Positions 48,453 to 58,872 of a stretch of 64,000 nt of DNA are shown piece after piece; the stretch's first letter is position 1, and the number at the start of each line of letters is the position of its first letter. The DNA is from Dreissena polymorpha (Eukaryota; Mollusca; Bivalvia; Myida; Dreissenidae): NCBI RefSeq assembly GCF_020536995.1, contig NC_068359.1, forward strand, positions 89,486,353-89,550,352, read 5' to 3'. Position numbers and translations under genes: made by a program. The notes under the pieces were generated by a model. The model worked only from the letters and a program-made list of their open reading frames with translations. It ran no database searches and was not told where the DNA came from.

Positions 48453-48774
48453 AGTGGTTCCTAATATCGGTCAGTTTTTCAATGACGAAAAGTGACGGAA
48501 CGAGAAAATATGGCTTTCAAATGACACGCGGCCAGTCAAAATCACGCAATGGCTTTATACTGATACTAAATTATGTACATATAGTTGTCATTAATCTGGC
48601 TGTTTTTATTGAAATATAAGTTGTATATTATTGTGCTACATGTTTAAAGAAACATGATAACTTATACATCTTCATGCTACGTTATATTGGGACAACTTTG
48701 ACATTTTGTGGTGAACTGCGCCTGTATTCATATGTTGCCTTTTGACTTTAGGTGACCGTAAGATTGTATTATTA

Positions 48775-49345
48775 GCTAGGCTGTTTTCGGAGAAATCTCC
48801 GAGGTATTGTCATAGCCTCTTCGTTGTCCGCCGTCCGACGTCCGCCGTCGTGCTAAAACATTTACATCGGCTCTAAAATTAAAGTGCTTCCACCTACAAC
48901 TTTGAAACTTCATATGTACATGCACCTTGATGAGTCCTACATGCAACACCCTTTTTTGGGCCACTAGGTCAAAGGTCAAGGTCACTGTGACCTCTAATAT
49001 GAAACTTTAACTTTGCCTCAAACATCACAGTGCTTCCACCTACAACGTTGAAACTTCATATGTACATGCACCTTGATGAGTTCTACACACCACACCCATT
49101 TTTGGTCACTAGGTAAAAGGACAAGGTCACTGTGACCTCTAATATAAAACTTAAACTTTGCTTCTAACATCACAGTACTTCCACCTACAACTTTGAAACT
49201 TCATGTGTAAATGCACCTTGATGAGTTACACACGCAACATCCATTTTTGGTCACTAGGTCAAAGGTCAAGAAACTGTGACCTCTAAAAAAATATTATGAG
49301 AAGCTTTTGCAGCCGAGCGTGGCACCCGTTATGCGGTGCTCTTGT
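48775..49345 (-). repeat. Dispersed bivalve repeat, arm counterpart of 11996-12570
   Basis: Reverse-orientation match with three units (GCTTCCACCTACAAC at about 48887, 49032, 49178). One unit has AGGTCAAAGGTCA followed by AGGTCACTGTGACCT (48979-48993). Ends TTATGCGGTGCTCTTGTTAA. Confidence 0.75.
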
Positions 49346-49475
49346 TAATGTATTATTATATCAATATTAATTCAAAGATAGCTAGATTTCTTCACATGTC
49401 ATGATTTATAACTGTAGCTTTTAATAAGCAACTAGAAAACCCCAAAAAAGGAGTTATATACAAATTTATACTTAA

Positions 49476-52400
49476 AGTAACATTACTATTTAAAATCAAC
49501 GAAATGTTCGTTCAATTGTTCGTAAAATAAACTTAACCAATTAAAAATCAGTGTTTCTTATGGCAATTGCCGAAATTTCAACGTCAGATGTGGCCTGGTA
49601 AAATAGATGTTTGTAGATACAAAATGCTCGTTTTTAGATGGGCGCTTTAGCGCCCGTCTAAAGTGCTTAGTGTGAAATTCAGGTCGATACGACTAAGTAT
49701 GATTAACCCAATACCCGCTTGCGTATCCGCGCAAGAAAGAGTTGTATAATTTATGCAAGAGGTTTGAGTTCTCCAATTATGTGTATTCACAAATGGCAAC
49801 ATTATATTAATATCGTGTTACATTCAATATTTTCGAACGGTGTTTTATAGAAAAGAATCAATAAACAATGATCGTATTGTACGTGTCGCGGAGGAGATTG
49901 TTTATTAATGATTAAAATAGTCCACTTTCTGCTGCGTGTGCGTGACGTAGTATTTTCGCTCAGCTCATTCATAAATCTGAGGCTGGCGATAAACAAAGGG
50001 GAGTCCGTGTGAGAATAACGCAGTAGTATAAGGTTACGCTTGTTTATATTCACAGGTCTCAATTAATAATACGTTGACCACGAGTTCAACAATAATTACA
50101 GGGATACGATAGACAACATAAAAAAAATGTTTCATTATCGCTGAAACTGTTAAAAAACATTTAAATATAACAATAATATTCTCTAAAAAATGTAGTCTTG
50201 CTATTTTGAAATAAGGTTTGGAATTTTGTTTTCTAAATAACTTAATTCAAAACAAAAGTTTAATTATAGTGTTTTTTTACTGGTTAGTCGCATATTTACC
50301 GCGTTATAATGTGTGTTATAATAGGCAAACCATACATTAGTAAAATTCAATCTGCCTTCGCACATAGAAGGAATGGGTCAATTAGATGCTGCGTTTCCTT
50401 TGCTTACTTCAGTTAGAGGTCAATTATTTAAGTAATAGCAATCACAAGGCTCCGACTTCAAAGGAATTGCGGAGCTTTCCTACATAATAAAAGTCGTAGT
50501 CGCATGGTATTTGCGTTTTGCGTCCTATTTGGTCACGTGGTTCTTTTTCCCGGTTGTTTTGGCATTCATGATATATGAGGCTATTAATAGATGCTTCTGT
50601 CGATAAACTAATGAAAGTTTACGGGTTACAACAACGCAATAGATTACGCTCTCGCATACAACTCAATGACGTAGTACAGGTCGTAAACTGAGAGATTCGG
50701 GAAAAAGTTGACGCTTATTTATATCAAAGACCCATATTATATATAGGTCTTTGTTTATATTCTCAATTTATAAAACGTTGAACATAAGTTCAACAATAAC
50801 TTCAGCGATACGATAGACAAAAAAAAGTTTCATAATTGCTAAACCCGAATATAACGAACAATTTATAATAATAATACGAATGCAATAGCAGAAGGTAAGT
50901 AGAAGGTTAAGCTTGTTTATATTCACAGTTCTCAATACATAGACAGTTGGATATGAGTTCATGAATTACTACAGGCATACTATAGGCAACCTCGAAAATG
51001 CTTTTTAATCGCTAAAACCGAAAACAACCTTATATATTATATTAAATATATTTATAACAATAAATGTCTTTTAAAAATGTAGTCGGCGTATACGCTGACT
51101 TTGAAATAAAATTAGCAATTTACTTTTCTAAATAATTAAATACAATTAAACACAAGTTTAACTATTGTGTTGTGTTTTTCACTTGTAAGCTGCATATTAA
51201 CCGCATGAAATGTGTGTTAGCATTGTCAAACCACACATTAGTGTGAGTAAAATAAAAAATATACTACGGGAGAGCACTTCATATGTGTCCTCATATGCCT
51301 TGTTATGAGTATCTTTCTTCACTATCGAAATATATCGTATGTTTATATTTGATTTAAACGCAGTTTTCTTTCGACACATTTAAATCACACGTCAATAGCG
51401 CCGTCATGCGAAAATGGGTGCTGACCAAGTACGGCAAACATTGTGGTATGATAATTAAACGATTTTCTCTTATCTTGACACTATACTATTTCGCTAATGA
51501 TTGTTTTCCCATCTTGGCGGCGAAAGTGAAATTCTGCGATATGGATTGTAACGCGTAATTGTAACAGGGCCACACTTTGTGTCGTTTGAGCATACAGAGA
51601 GTAGTCCGGAATTCCTTACACTGAACAGTGCTACATCCTTTGAATTGAGCACATACGCAGTGATATAGCAAAAATTCAGAGGTTGTATCTCGAATCAGCT
51701 TATTAAATATTCGAAAATATTCATGCGTGTCTGTTGGCGTTATATAAAAGTCACTAAGATGAAAACTGAAACAGCTACGCCTGAAAGCGCATGAGTGCTC
51801 TATACCTATGTTTATGTTAGCGTTGTTGACACCGTGTGAACTGCTCGGGTAATAAGTAAAGCATAAACAGCAATGTTTATATACTTTTATTCCTCCATAT
51901 ACAAGATACGAAGATTGTTGTATATTTTGAATTTGTATATGGTGTCAAAAATCAAAAGTTTTGTACACGGAACTTTCATTATGAATTTATATTTTTGGTG
52001 AGATAGTCATTTGATATAAGAAAAAAATATTCCTTTAATATGGTGACTGCAAATTTTCTTTATATTAAGTTATCATTACCATTTTCATCATACTTTCTAT
52101 GCTTTCAGAACTTCCAAAAAGCATGTTGGTTTTATTTTGTCTTAGTTATTTCTATGAAATAATAAGGATGATAAAAAGTGCACACAAAACTCGACCCGTG
52201 CGCTATGACACACACTTTATAAAGTTGAATGGCGTGTGTTCATTTCAAACTTGCGATTGATTTTCAAAAATGAATTGCGTGTTGAATTATGCAATAGCGA
52301 ACATCTTCAGTGCCTTCAGCGCTTTTATTATTATTGTTTTACATATCTATTCAAACGACACCTGAACACTAACATGGTGTTCGTGTGTCGTATGAATAGA

Positions 52401-52596
52401 TATATTCGCGGGAATTAATTGTGGCCACAAATAAATAAAAACGAGCATTTTGTATCTACAAAAATCTATATAATCAAACCAAATCTCGCGTAGAAATTTT
52501 GGCTATTGCTATAAGGAACACTGATTGTTAAGGTGTTAACTTTATTTTACGAAATACTTAACGAAATTTTCATTGGTTTTGAGCGTTATAGAGACT
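49476..52596. mobile_element. 3,121-bp non-autonomous DNA transposon with TTAA duplication
   Basis: TTAA lies at both edges (49472-49475 and 52597-52600). The left arm of the giant repeat keeps the uninserted site with a single TTAA (near 11880). Inverted ends of about 160 bp, both starting AGT, share CGTAAAATAAA, ATCAGTGTT, CAAAATTTC-like phrases and ACAAAATGCTCGTTTTTA. The interior holds direct repeats and no transposase. TTAA targeting occurs in piggyBac and Sola3. The AGT start does not fit the piggyBac CCC end, so the superfamily is open. Confidence 0.75.
50030..51245. repeat. Direct repeats inside the TTAA element
   Basis: A ~330-bp segment at 50030-50350 recurs at 50905-51245, with a partial third copy at 50745-50860. 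Shared phrases include CTTGTTTATATTCACAG, GAGTTCA, AAAATGTAGTC, TTTTCTAAATAA and ATAATGTGTGTTA-like text. No coding signal. Confidence 0.65.
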
Positions 52597-53191
52597 TTAA
52601 ATTCATTGCGTGAAAATGAATTGGGGTAGGCATACTAAAAGTAAAATTTCTTGAGATAGGACCGGTAAAACTTCCTGAAATTCATTCACTGTGTAGAAAT
52701 TATGCTGTGTTAAATAAATATGTACAATATATGCATTTCATAACACTACAAGTGACAGAAAACGTAATTAAAGTTTCTTTTCACTGAACCATTTGTTGTC
52801 GTTTTTGCCATTTTATCCAGATAAGTGCATATACTATTGGACATCAAAGGCACATTTTTTTCAATGACACTTCTTAAATTCTGTATCTACTAACAAAATC
52901 CAGTCGTGTACGTTTATTAAGTTAATTGTCAAACTATGTATATATCCCATTACAAAAAACTGCATATTTTGGATATAGGGTAAATCCATAGAAAACACCC
53001 AACCGATTCAAGGGGTAAGTGTATTCAACCAAGTATAAAAAGTTAGTCGGATGGTAAAAAGTTTTTAGATTTTGCAATTAGTTGTGATATACAATTTACT
53101 TTGTGGAAATAATAACAAAGGGTTTTTCTGGAAAAGTACCCATGAGGCCCCCACTACCTTAATACCTTAGTTAGGAGGTGATTTTTCAAGC

Positions 53192-53264
53192 GGTTCCGTA
53201 GTGTAGTGATTACACGCTCGCTTCACATGTGAGAGGTCGAAGGTTAGAGCCCCATTAAAATCAA
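53192..53264 (+). other. tRNA-Val(CAC)-like segment, copy 1
   Basis: Begins GGTTCCGTAGTGTAGTGATT with a box A-like region. The anticodon stem CTCGC/GTGAG closes around TTCACAT (anticodon CAC). Box B is damaged (GGTTAGAGCCC) and the acceptor stem does not pair. Flanks match copy 2 for about 240 bp, so the unit is duplicated. Confidence 0.65.
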
Positions 53265-53393
53265 ATTATTTTATTTGTGTTCTATGTTAACTTTTTGTTT
53301 TGATGTAGACATTTTAGTTTAAATAAATATGCTGTTTAATTGTAACCATTTTTGTTTTCATTATACCCATGCAATATATGTGTGAGATGGTGA

Positions 53394-53407
53394 GGGGGGG
53401 GGGGGGG
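53394..53407 (+). repeat. G14 homopolymer
   Basis: Fourteen consecutive G residues lie in the segment that follows the tRNA-Val-like unit. The counterpart in copy 2 (about 53955) is a shorter G run. Confidence 0.95.
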
Positions 53408-53752
53408 TTCGTATACACATTTAAACCTTCTTTGTTCCACTACCCTAGCAACCACGTAGTTACTAATAAAGGCTCTATAGAGCGCGAAGCGCGACACGTA
53501 TTATTAATTGTCATAATGATTCTTGATAAAAGAAGCAGCCGCTTTTCAATGAGGAGCACCATCACAGCACCCCAGTCTCATTACTATCAAGTCCTCCTAC
53601 AGGTTTTTTTTTTTTTAAGAACCATATATAGTAGGCCGCAGGCCTGACCCGGATCTTGCCAGTTGTATGGATCTTTTGAAACTTTCGGGTTTACATTTAA
53701 ATCGAATATTAATAGCTTATTAATATCTTAGTTAGAAGGTGATTTTTCAAGC

Positions 53753-53825
53753 GGTTCCGTAGTGTAGTGGTTAAACGCTCGCTTCACATGTGAGGGACCC
53801 ATGGTTCGAGTCCCAGTAGAATCAA
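53753..53825 (+). other. tRNA-Val(CAC)-like segment, copy 2
   Basis: The best preserved of three copies: GGTTCCGTAGTGTAGTGGTT, anticodon arm CTCGC-TTCACAT-GTGAG and box B GGTTCGAGTCC. The 3' acceptor strand (GTAGAATC) fails to pair with GGTTCCG, so it is a tRNA pseudogene or SINE head rather than a working tRNA. Confidence 0.7.
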
Positions 53826-54582
53826 ATTATTTTATTTGTGTTCTATGTTAACTTTTTGTTTTGATGTAGACATTTTAGTTTAAATAAATATGCTGTTTTA
53901 TTGTAACCATTTTTTGTTTGTATTATGCCCATGAAATAAATGTGTGAGAGGGTGGGGGGGGTCGTAAACACATAAAAAAAAAGTGTTTTCATACCAATGA
54001 GTACTCAACCCCTATCGTAAATGAGCAACGTAAGAATAAGTTCAGTATCATCTCCCCTTAAAGTTGAAAAAAAATGAAATTACGCTTACAAGATGAAGCC
54101 GATTTTTAAAAACCTACACAATTCTGTTCCATTAATGAAAACTGCACACGAATGCCAGTAAAAAAAAGAAAACCAATGTAAATAAAATGAACTTTGAAAT
54201 ATTTGGGGGTTACAACACACACTCATAGATAATGGTTATTTGGGGGTTATAACACACAATCATAGATAATGGTTTTACCAGCATCTTTTTTTATTTTGTT
54301 TAAAATAATCAGCTAATATCTTAATATTTACAGTAGAAAAAAATCGTTCCATGTAACTTCATTGAGTGCCTTTTACACTGAAATTCCCGACGCCCTTTGA
54401 TGCTTTGCATCAATACTTATCTTGTACACATTTGTAATAAAGTATCATCCCAAAGCGACAAACAAACTTATTTTGTCAATACTCGCCAAAGGTCAATTAT
54501 TTATATTCCCCAATAAATCGCCAAATAAAGACATAAGAACATAAATACATGTTAATCAATATTTGTTTAATTCGTATCTCGT

Positions 54583-54585
<3 letters not shown>

Positions 54586-54642
<57 letters not shown>
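54586..54642. repeat. (AT)n dinucleotide repeat
   Basis: About 28 uninterrupted AT units followed by a T run, just outside the right arm of the giant inverted repeat. Confidence 0.95.
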
Positions 54643-54651
<9 letters not shown>

Positions 54652-55770
54652 TTAATATAAAATATGACCAGTCTCCATTAAGCTCATTGTATAAACATGT
54701 AATTCAAAGAGCAACTATGTAATTCAAAAATGGTGTTTACTTCAATACACGAAAAGAGAAAATGCAAAAAACATTTTCTGGAGATATAACAATGGGCTAG
54801 TATTATACGATACAGGACATTACAACAAACAGTTATTTGACAAGTCTAATATATAAGAATATTCAATTAAATGCAATATTAAAGTATTGGTTGGAGTTTG
54901 TGTCTAACATGGCGTTAAGCAACTCTATCTTAAGCATTCTTCATGTGGAACATTGTAATGACATTATTGCCAGCGGTAGGCTTTATATATTCAAATGCTT
55001 GGCGTACATGCTGAGTTTCTAAGCATATTCGTTATTCTTTATTCTAAGAACAATAGATTAACAAAGGAAAGAAAAATGCAGACATGCTTACTGTCAAAAT
55101 TAACCAAGAATTATGTAATTGATATGCATGTGTATATATGCATATAAAGTTTACATGTTGTATGTGTTTCCCCCTTTATCAATACAAAATAGTAAGTTAA
55201 TTTGATGGGAAAGTTACCCGATATATATTAAATGCCATATTTATATGTGTTCTAGACGTTAGCACACAATTCGATTTTTATCTTAATCATACAAACAATG
55301 CTTTGGTAATACAGGGTCCGCCGTAACAGCCTAAATCTTAAAATGACAAACATGCTCCAAACAGAACGGTATTTATTTGTAATTTTAAAACCGCATTGTT
55401 GGGTTCTGTTCTAGAACATAGCCCAAAACTCATCCACCGGGTATTTTCATGCACAAATATTAAATAACGGGTTTTCTGTTAAACTATAAGAACATGCTTT
55501 TCCAATATATGTAGAGAGAGAAACTGTACAAAACAATTTAATTGAAATATATAATCAGTTTTGCCTAAACAATGAGTATTAAGATAAGTCAGAGTTAATG
55601 TCATGTCAAATGCCGCTGGATGTATTGGTTTTACATAAAATGCGGTCTTCACCTTCAAACTGTCGGACAATAACCGATCATCAATAACGAGCAATAGGTC
55701 TGTAATAATTAACACAGATACATGATGACTGTTCTAACCACTGCTTCTCAGTGTTTCATAATTAGTTTTT
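54643..55770. other. AT-rich stretch, no gene seen
   Basis: No exon, RNA or terminal repeats supported. Confidence 0.5.
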
Positions 55771-56058
55771 ATGCCCCGAAGGAGGGCATATAGTGATCGC
55801 ACTGTCCGTCTGTATGTCTGTCCTTCCGTCACACGTTTGCGTTTAGGTTTCATAACTTCTATGTCGCTTCAGATGTAACCTTCATATTTGGTTTGCATGT
55901 GTATATGGACAAGACCTTCCCATACGCTCAACAATTTTACCATTTTGACCTTGACCTTGAACTTAGGGTCCGCGTTTAGGTTTCAAAATCTGCGTTAAGG
56001 TTTCGAAAAAAACAACAAAGTTTTCGGGGCATATGTCTTCCGATGGAGACAGCTCTTG
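55771..56058 (+). repeat. Bivalve dispersed repeat with ATGCCCC / GGGGCAT ends
   Basis: The left end TTATGCCCCGAAGGAGGGCAT and the right end TTTTCGGGGCATATG are roughly inverted. The interior has GTCCGTCTGTATGTCTGTCC and GACCTTGACCTTGAACT phrases shared with other repeats in the window. Confidence 0.65.
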
Positions 56059-57779
56059 TTAGAGGCATGTTTCACAATATAAAATCACACAGAACACCAA
56101 ATGTACTTCTTTTACCGAGTAATGTTTTGCAATGTTCATTTTAAATATGCTTATTTATAGTGCAATAGATTTCTTTCTACATACAATTAGTTAATGCACA
56201 TCAAAGAAAAAGTTATGATTTTGTGCTCCCTTACTTTTTAGTTGGTAAATGTCGGCTCAGCTATCGCACAATAATCGACATCTAGTCCGTATTGTAAATG
56301 ATACCCTTGTTTTACAATGAACTAGTCTTAAAAACAGAATCAAATGCCGTACACTGTGCACATTAGACTAATATTTTACCTTCAAGCAACAATAAAAACA
56401 ATTTATAACATTAAATAAAGATAATATAAGCAACTAGAAGGCACAAGCAGGGGAACTATATATGTATATGCATAAAGTGCATTATATATTACAAAGTTAA
56501 GAGCGTATTTTTGTATTTATTTCTCACGTTGATGAGTTTGTAATCATTTGTATGCTATAATTACACTCGCGGTGATTCATCGCGCATAACTAAATTTGCC
56601 CACATTGATCGCGTGCAACATATGATAAATGCCTCTGGGTTGTACGGTCAAAACAAGGTAGATCAGTGCATGTAACCAACAACCATTAATAGATTCTAAA
56701 TAAATGTAGGTATCAAATCAACTTATAAACAAGATATTATGGAAAAATTATCTATAACATGTTATTAGTGTTCACTTCTATAGATCACGTAATATCTGTC
56801 TTATGTAAATGTTACCACACAACTGGGATTTTATTAATTCGTTTCCTTTTTGACCTTTATATAAAATGAAAGGGGTCGATTCAATTTTCTGAAAGATCAT
56901 TGCACATCTACCAGACCGATTTCTTTAATCGACAATTTAAGCACATGATTTACTCAAACTATAACGTGGTTAAAGCTAAGATAACATCATATAATTATGA
57001 AGGTTGTTAGTTGTGCTGCATATGTTGCTGTGTGGACTCGATAAATTGACCGTTGATGTTTGTTATGCACAAGCTGTAAAATAGCTTCCAGAAATCAATT
57101 ACTCAAACAGACATTACTAGTTAAGCTTGGTTAAGGCTTCCAACCTTAATATGTACATGTTTTGTTTGGAAATGCGTTTGCCATAACTGTATAGTGTGAT
57201 ACTTGTAATTGTGTGATTCATATGTTATGCGAAATGTACCTCTATATGGTCTGCATGGTGTAATAACTATGCTTGCGATAAAATATAACAGTGATTTTAA
57301 ATATGATAAATTACCTACCTCATCCGAGACCATGTTCGCTTTCATTTTATGATTGAAGTTGCTGGACTTGACCTTTTAAATAAGTTTATTAAGCATAAGC
57401 GGTATTTTAAAGAAAACTTAGTGACAACAACAGTCAGTATAAAAAGGCAAAATATACTATTACCCGAAAAACAGCATAACATCGTCGCACCATCCGATGA
57501 TTAGCTTATGTTACCGCCCAGTTTATGTCAATTACCCAAGATTATATCAACATGACTTTTGTACAAACATAAATCTTTTTTTAAATAAATGTCATACTTT
57601 TTAAACAGATTCATTATCAGATAAGCGAAACGAAACTCCGGAGTTAAATCATGTTTAACATATTTTCCTTGATGATCAAATGTCACCACCAGAAAATACT
57701 AAATATTTTGCAACAATTTTGTTTGATTATTCAGATAGTTTTCTGTTTCCTATCTCGCGTGTTCAATTCGCTGTAAATG
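56059..57779. other. AT-rich stretch, no gene seen
   Basis: About 1.7 kb without a supportable gene or repeat. Confidence 0.5.
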
Positions 57780-57845
57780 TGTATGAATGGTCCGATGGTA
57801 GCGCATTAAATTCAGCTTTCAGAGGGACCGGGGTTCAATCTGTTA
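57780..57845 (+). repeat. tRNA-derived SINE fragment
   Basis: A box A-like GATGGTAGCGCA near 57795 and a box B-like GGGGTTCAATC at 57830-57840 are spaced as in tRNA-derived SINE heads. The rest of the body is not recognisable. Confidence 0.45.
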
Positions 57846-57901
57846 GTAAATATATTTTATGACTTTAATAAAAACTAAGAATACTTTTTAACCCCTTATT
57901 G

Positions 57902-58165
57902 TCCCCTACCGGTTTCACCGGAGAAAACCTATGGTTTGCGCTCTGTGTGTCTGTCAGTATGTCCGTCAGTCCGTCAGTCTGTCACACTTTTCTGGATCAT
58001 GCGATAACTTTAGAAGTTCTTCATATTTTTTCATGAAACTTGAAACATGGATAGATGGCAATATGGACATTATGCATGTTATTTCATGTTGTTCCTAAGT
58101 CAAAAATTATGGTTGCTATGGCAACAAATATAATAAAAACATGCGATGGTTGAGCCGGTAAGGGA
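57902..58165. mobile_element. MITE related to 44996-45419
   Basis: Starts TCCCCTACCGGTTTCACCGG and ends GAGCCGGTAAGGGA. The interior shares the 'atggatagatggcaatatgg' and 'ggttgctatggcaaca' phrases, and GTCAGTCCGTCAGTCTGTCA, with the 45.0-kb element in reverse. Confidence 0.6.
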
Positions 58166-58872
58166 CATATATTGCCTGGCAAAAGTCTTTTTTTTAATTT
58201 GATTCCCCAACGAGACGATGGGTCTTTACAAACTCCGAAGCTCATCAGTATTATTTTCAGCGAATAATTCATAGATATTGACGATTTACATGTGCATGTT
58301 GTTCGAAATGAGTTTGGTTATGCAAAAAAACACATTCTGTCTTTACAACTACTCGAAAACAAGGTAGGGGGAATTGCCTAATCAATTCACGCAGAGTGTC
58401 AGTCCTTGCCTGTCTTTTCGGGAAGAAAACGTACAACCTTACACAATATCATCATACGCGTTTGTTAGAAATCAGAAGCTTTTTCGTTTATTTAATGTTT
58501 TCGTAGTACATCGATCTTTTTATCTTTAAGAAGGATTTAAGAAAAAGTAATCGGTGGTTTTCATATGTTCATTAATTTCAGAAAGCCGCGTTCATCAACA
58601 CGACATCTTTGGTAACCATTGGATTATGTTTCACACGTTCACAGTTCTCAGTAAAACTCTTGTTAAAAATAGAGACCAGGGAGCCGTTTCATTAATGGTT
58701 GCAGCGCAGTTGCAGTTGCAGTTGCAAGTTGCAAGTTTTTCACATCGATTTGCAACTCTCGAATAAGTGCGTTTCATTAATGCGGTTGCAACTTTTATTA
58801 GGTTAAACACAACCTATTCATACAATCGTGACGTCATTTGCGCGCGCGAGCGTCAAACGAACTAAAAATAAC

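Larger units (their letters stand above)
45462..54425 (+). repeat. Right arm of giant inverted repeat
   Basis: The 9.0-kb arm matches 7398-15902 in reverse. The inner edge begins TTATTGGCGTCGC; the outer edge ends TTGATGC...ACTTATCTTGT. In this arm the Mutator-like/exonuclease gene reads on the plus strand. Private changes are a 3.1-kb TTAA-flanked insertion (49476-52596) and a second copy of the ~240-bp tRNA-Val-like segment. The intervening 29.6 kb between the arms is not palindromic. Confidence 0.85.

Noticed and set aside
51486-51671. Small cysteine-containing minus-strand frame inside the TTAA element
   Set aside because: No signal peptide, splice partner or recognisable cysteine pattern, and it lies in a non-coding transposon interior.
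53753-53825. A functional tRNA-Val gene
   Set aside because: The anticodon arm and box B are kept but the acceptor stem does not pair, and the unit is part of a longer duplicated segment.
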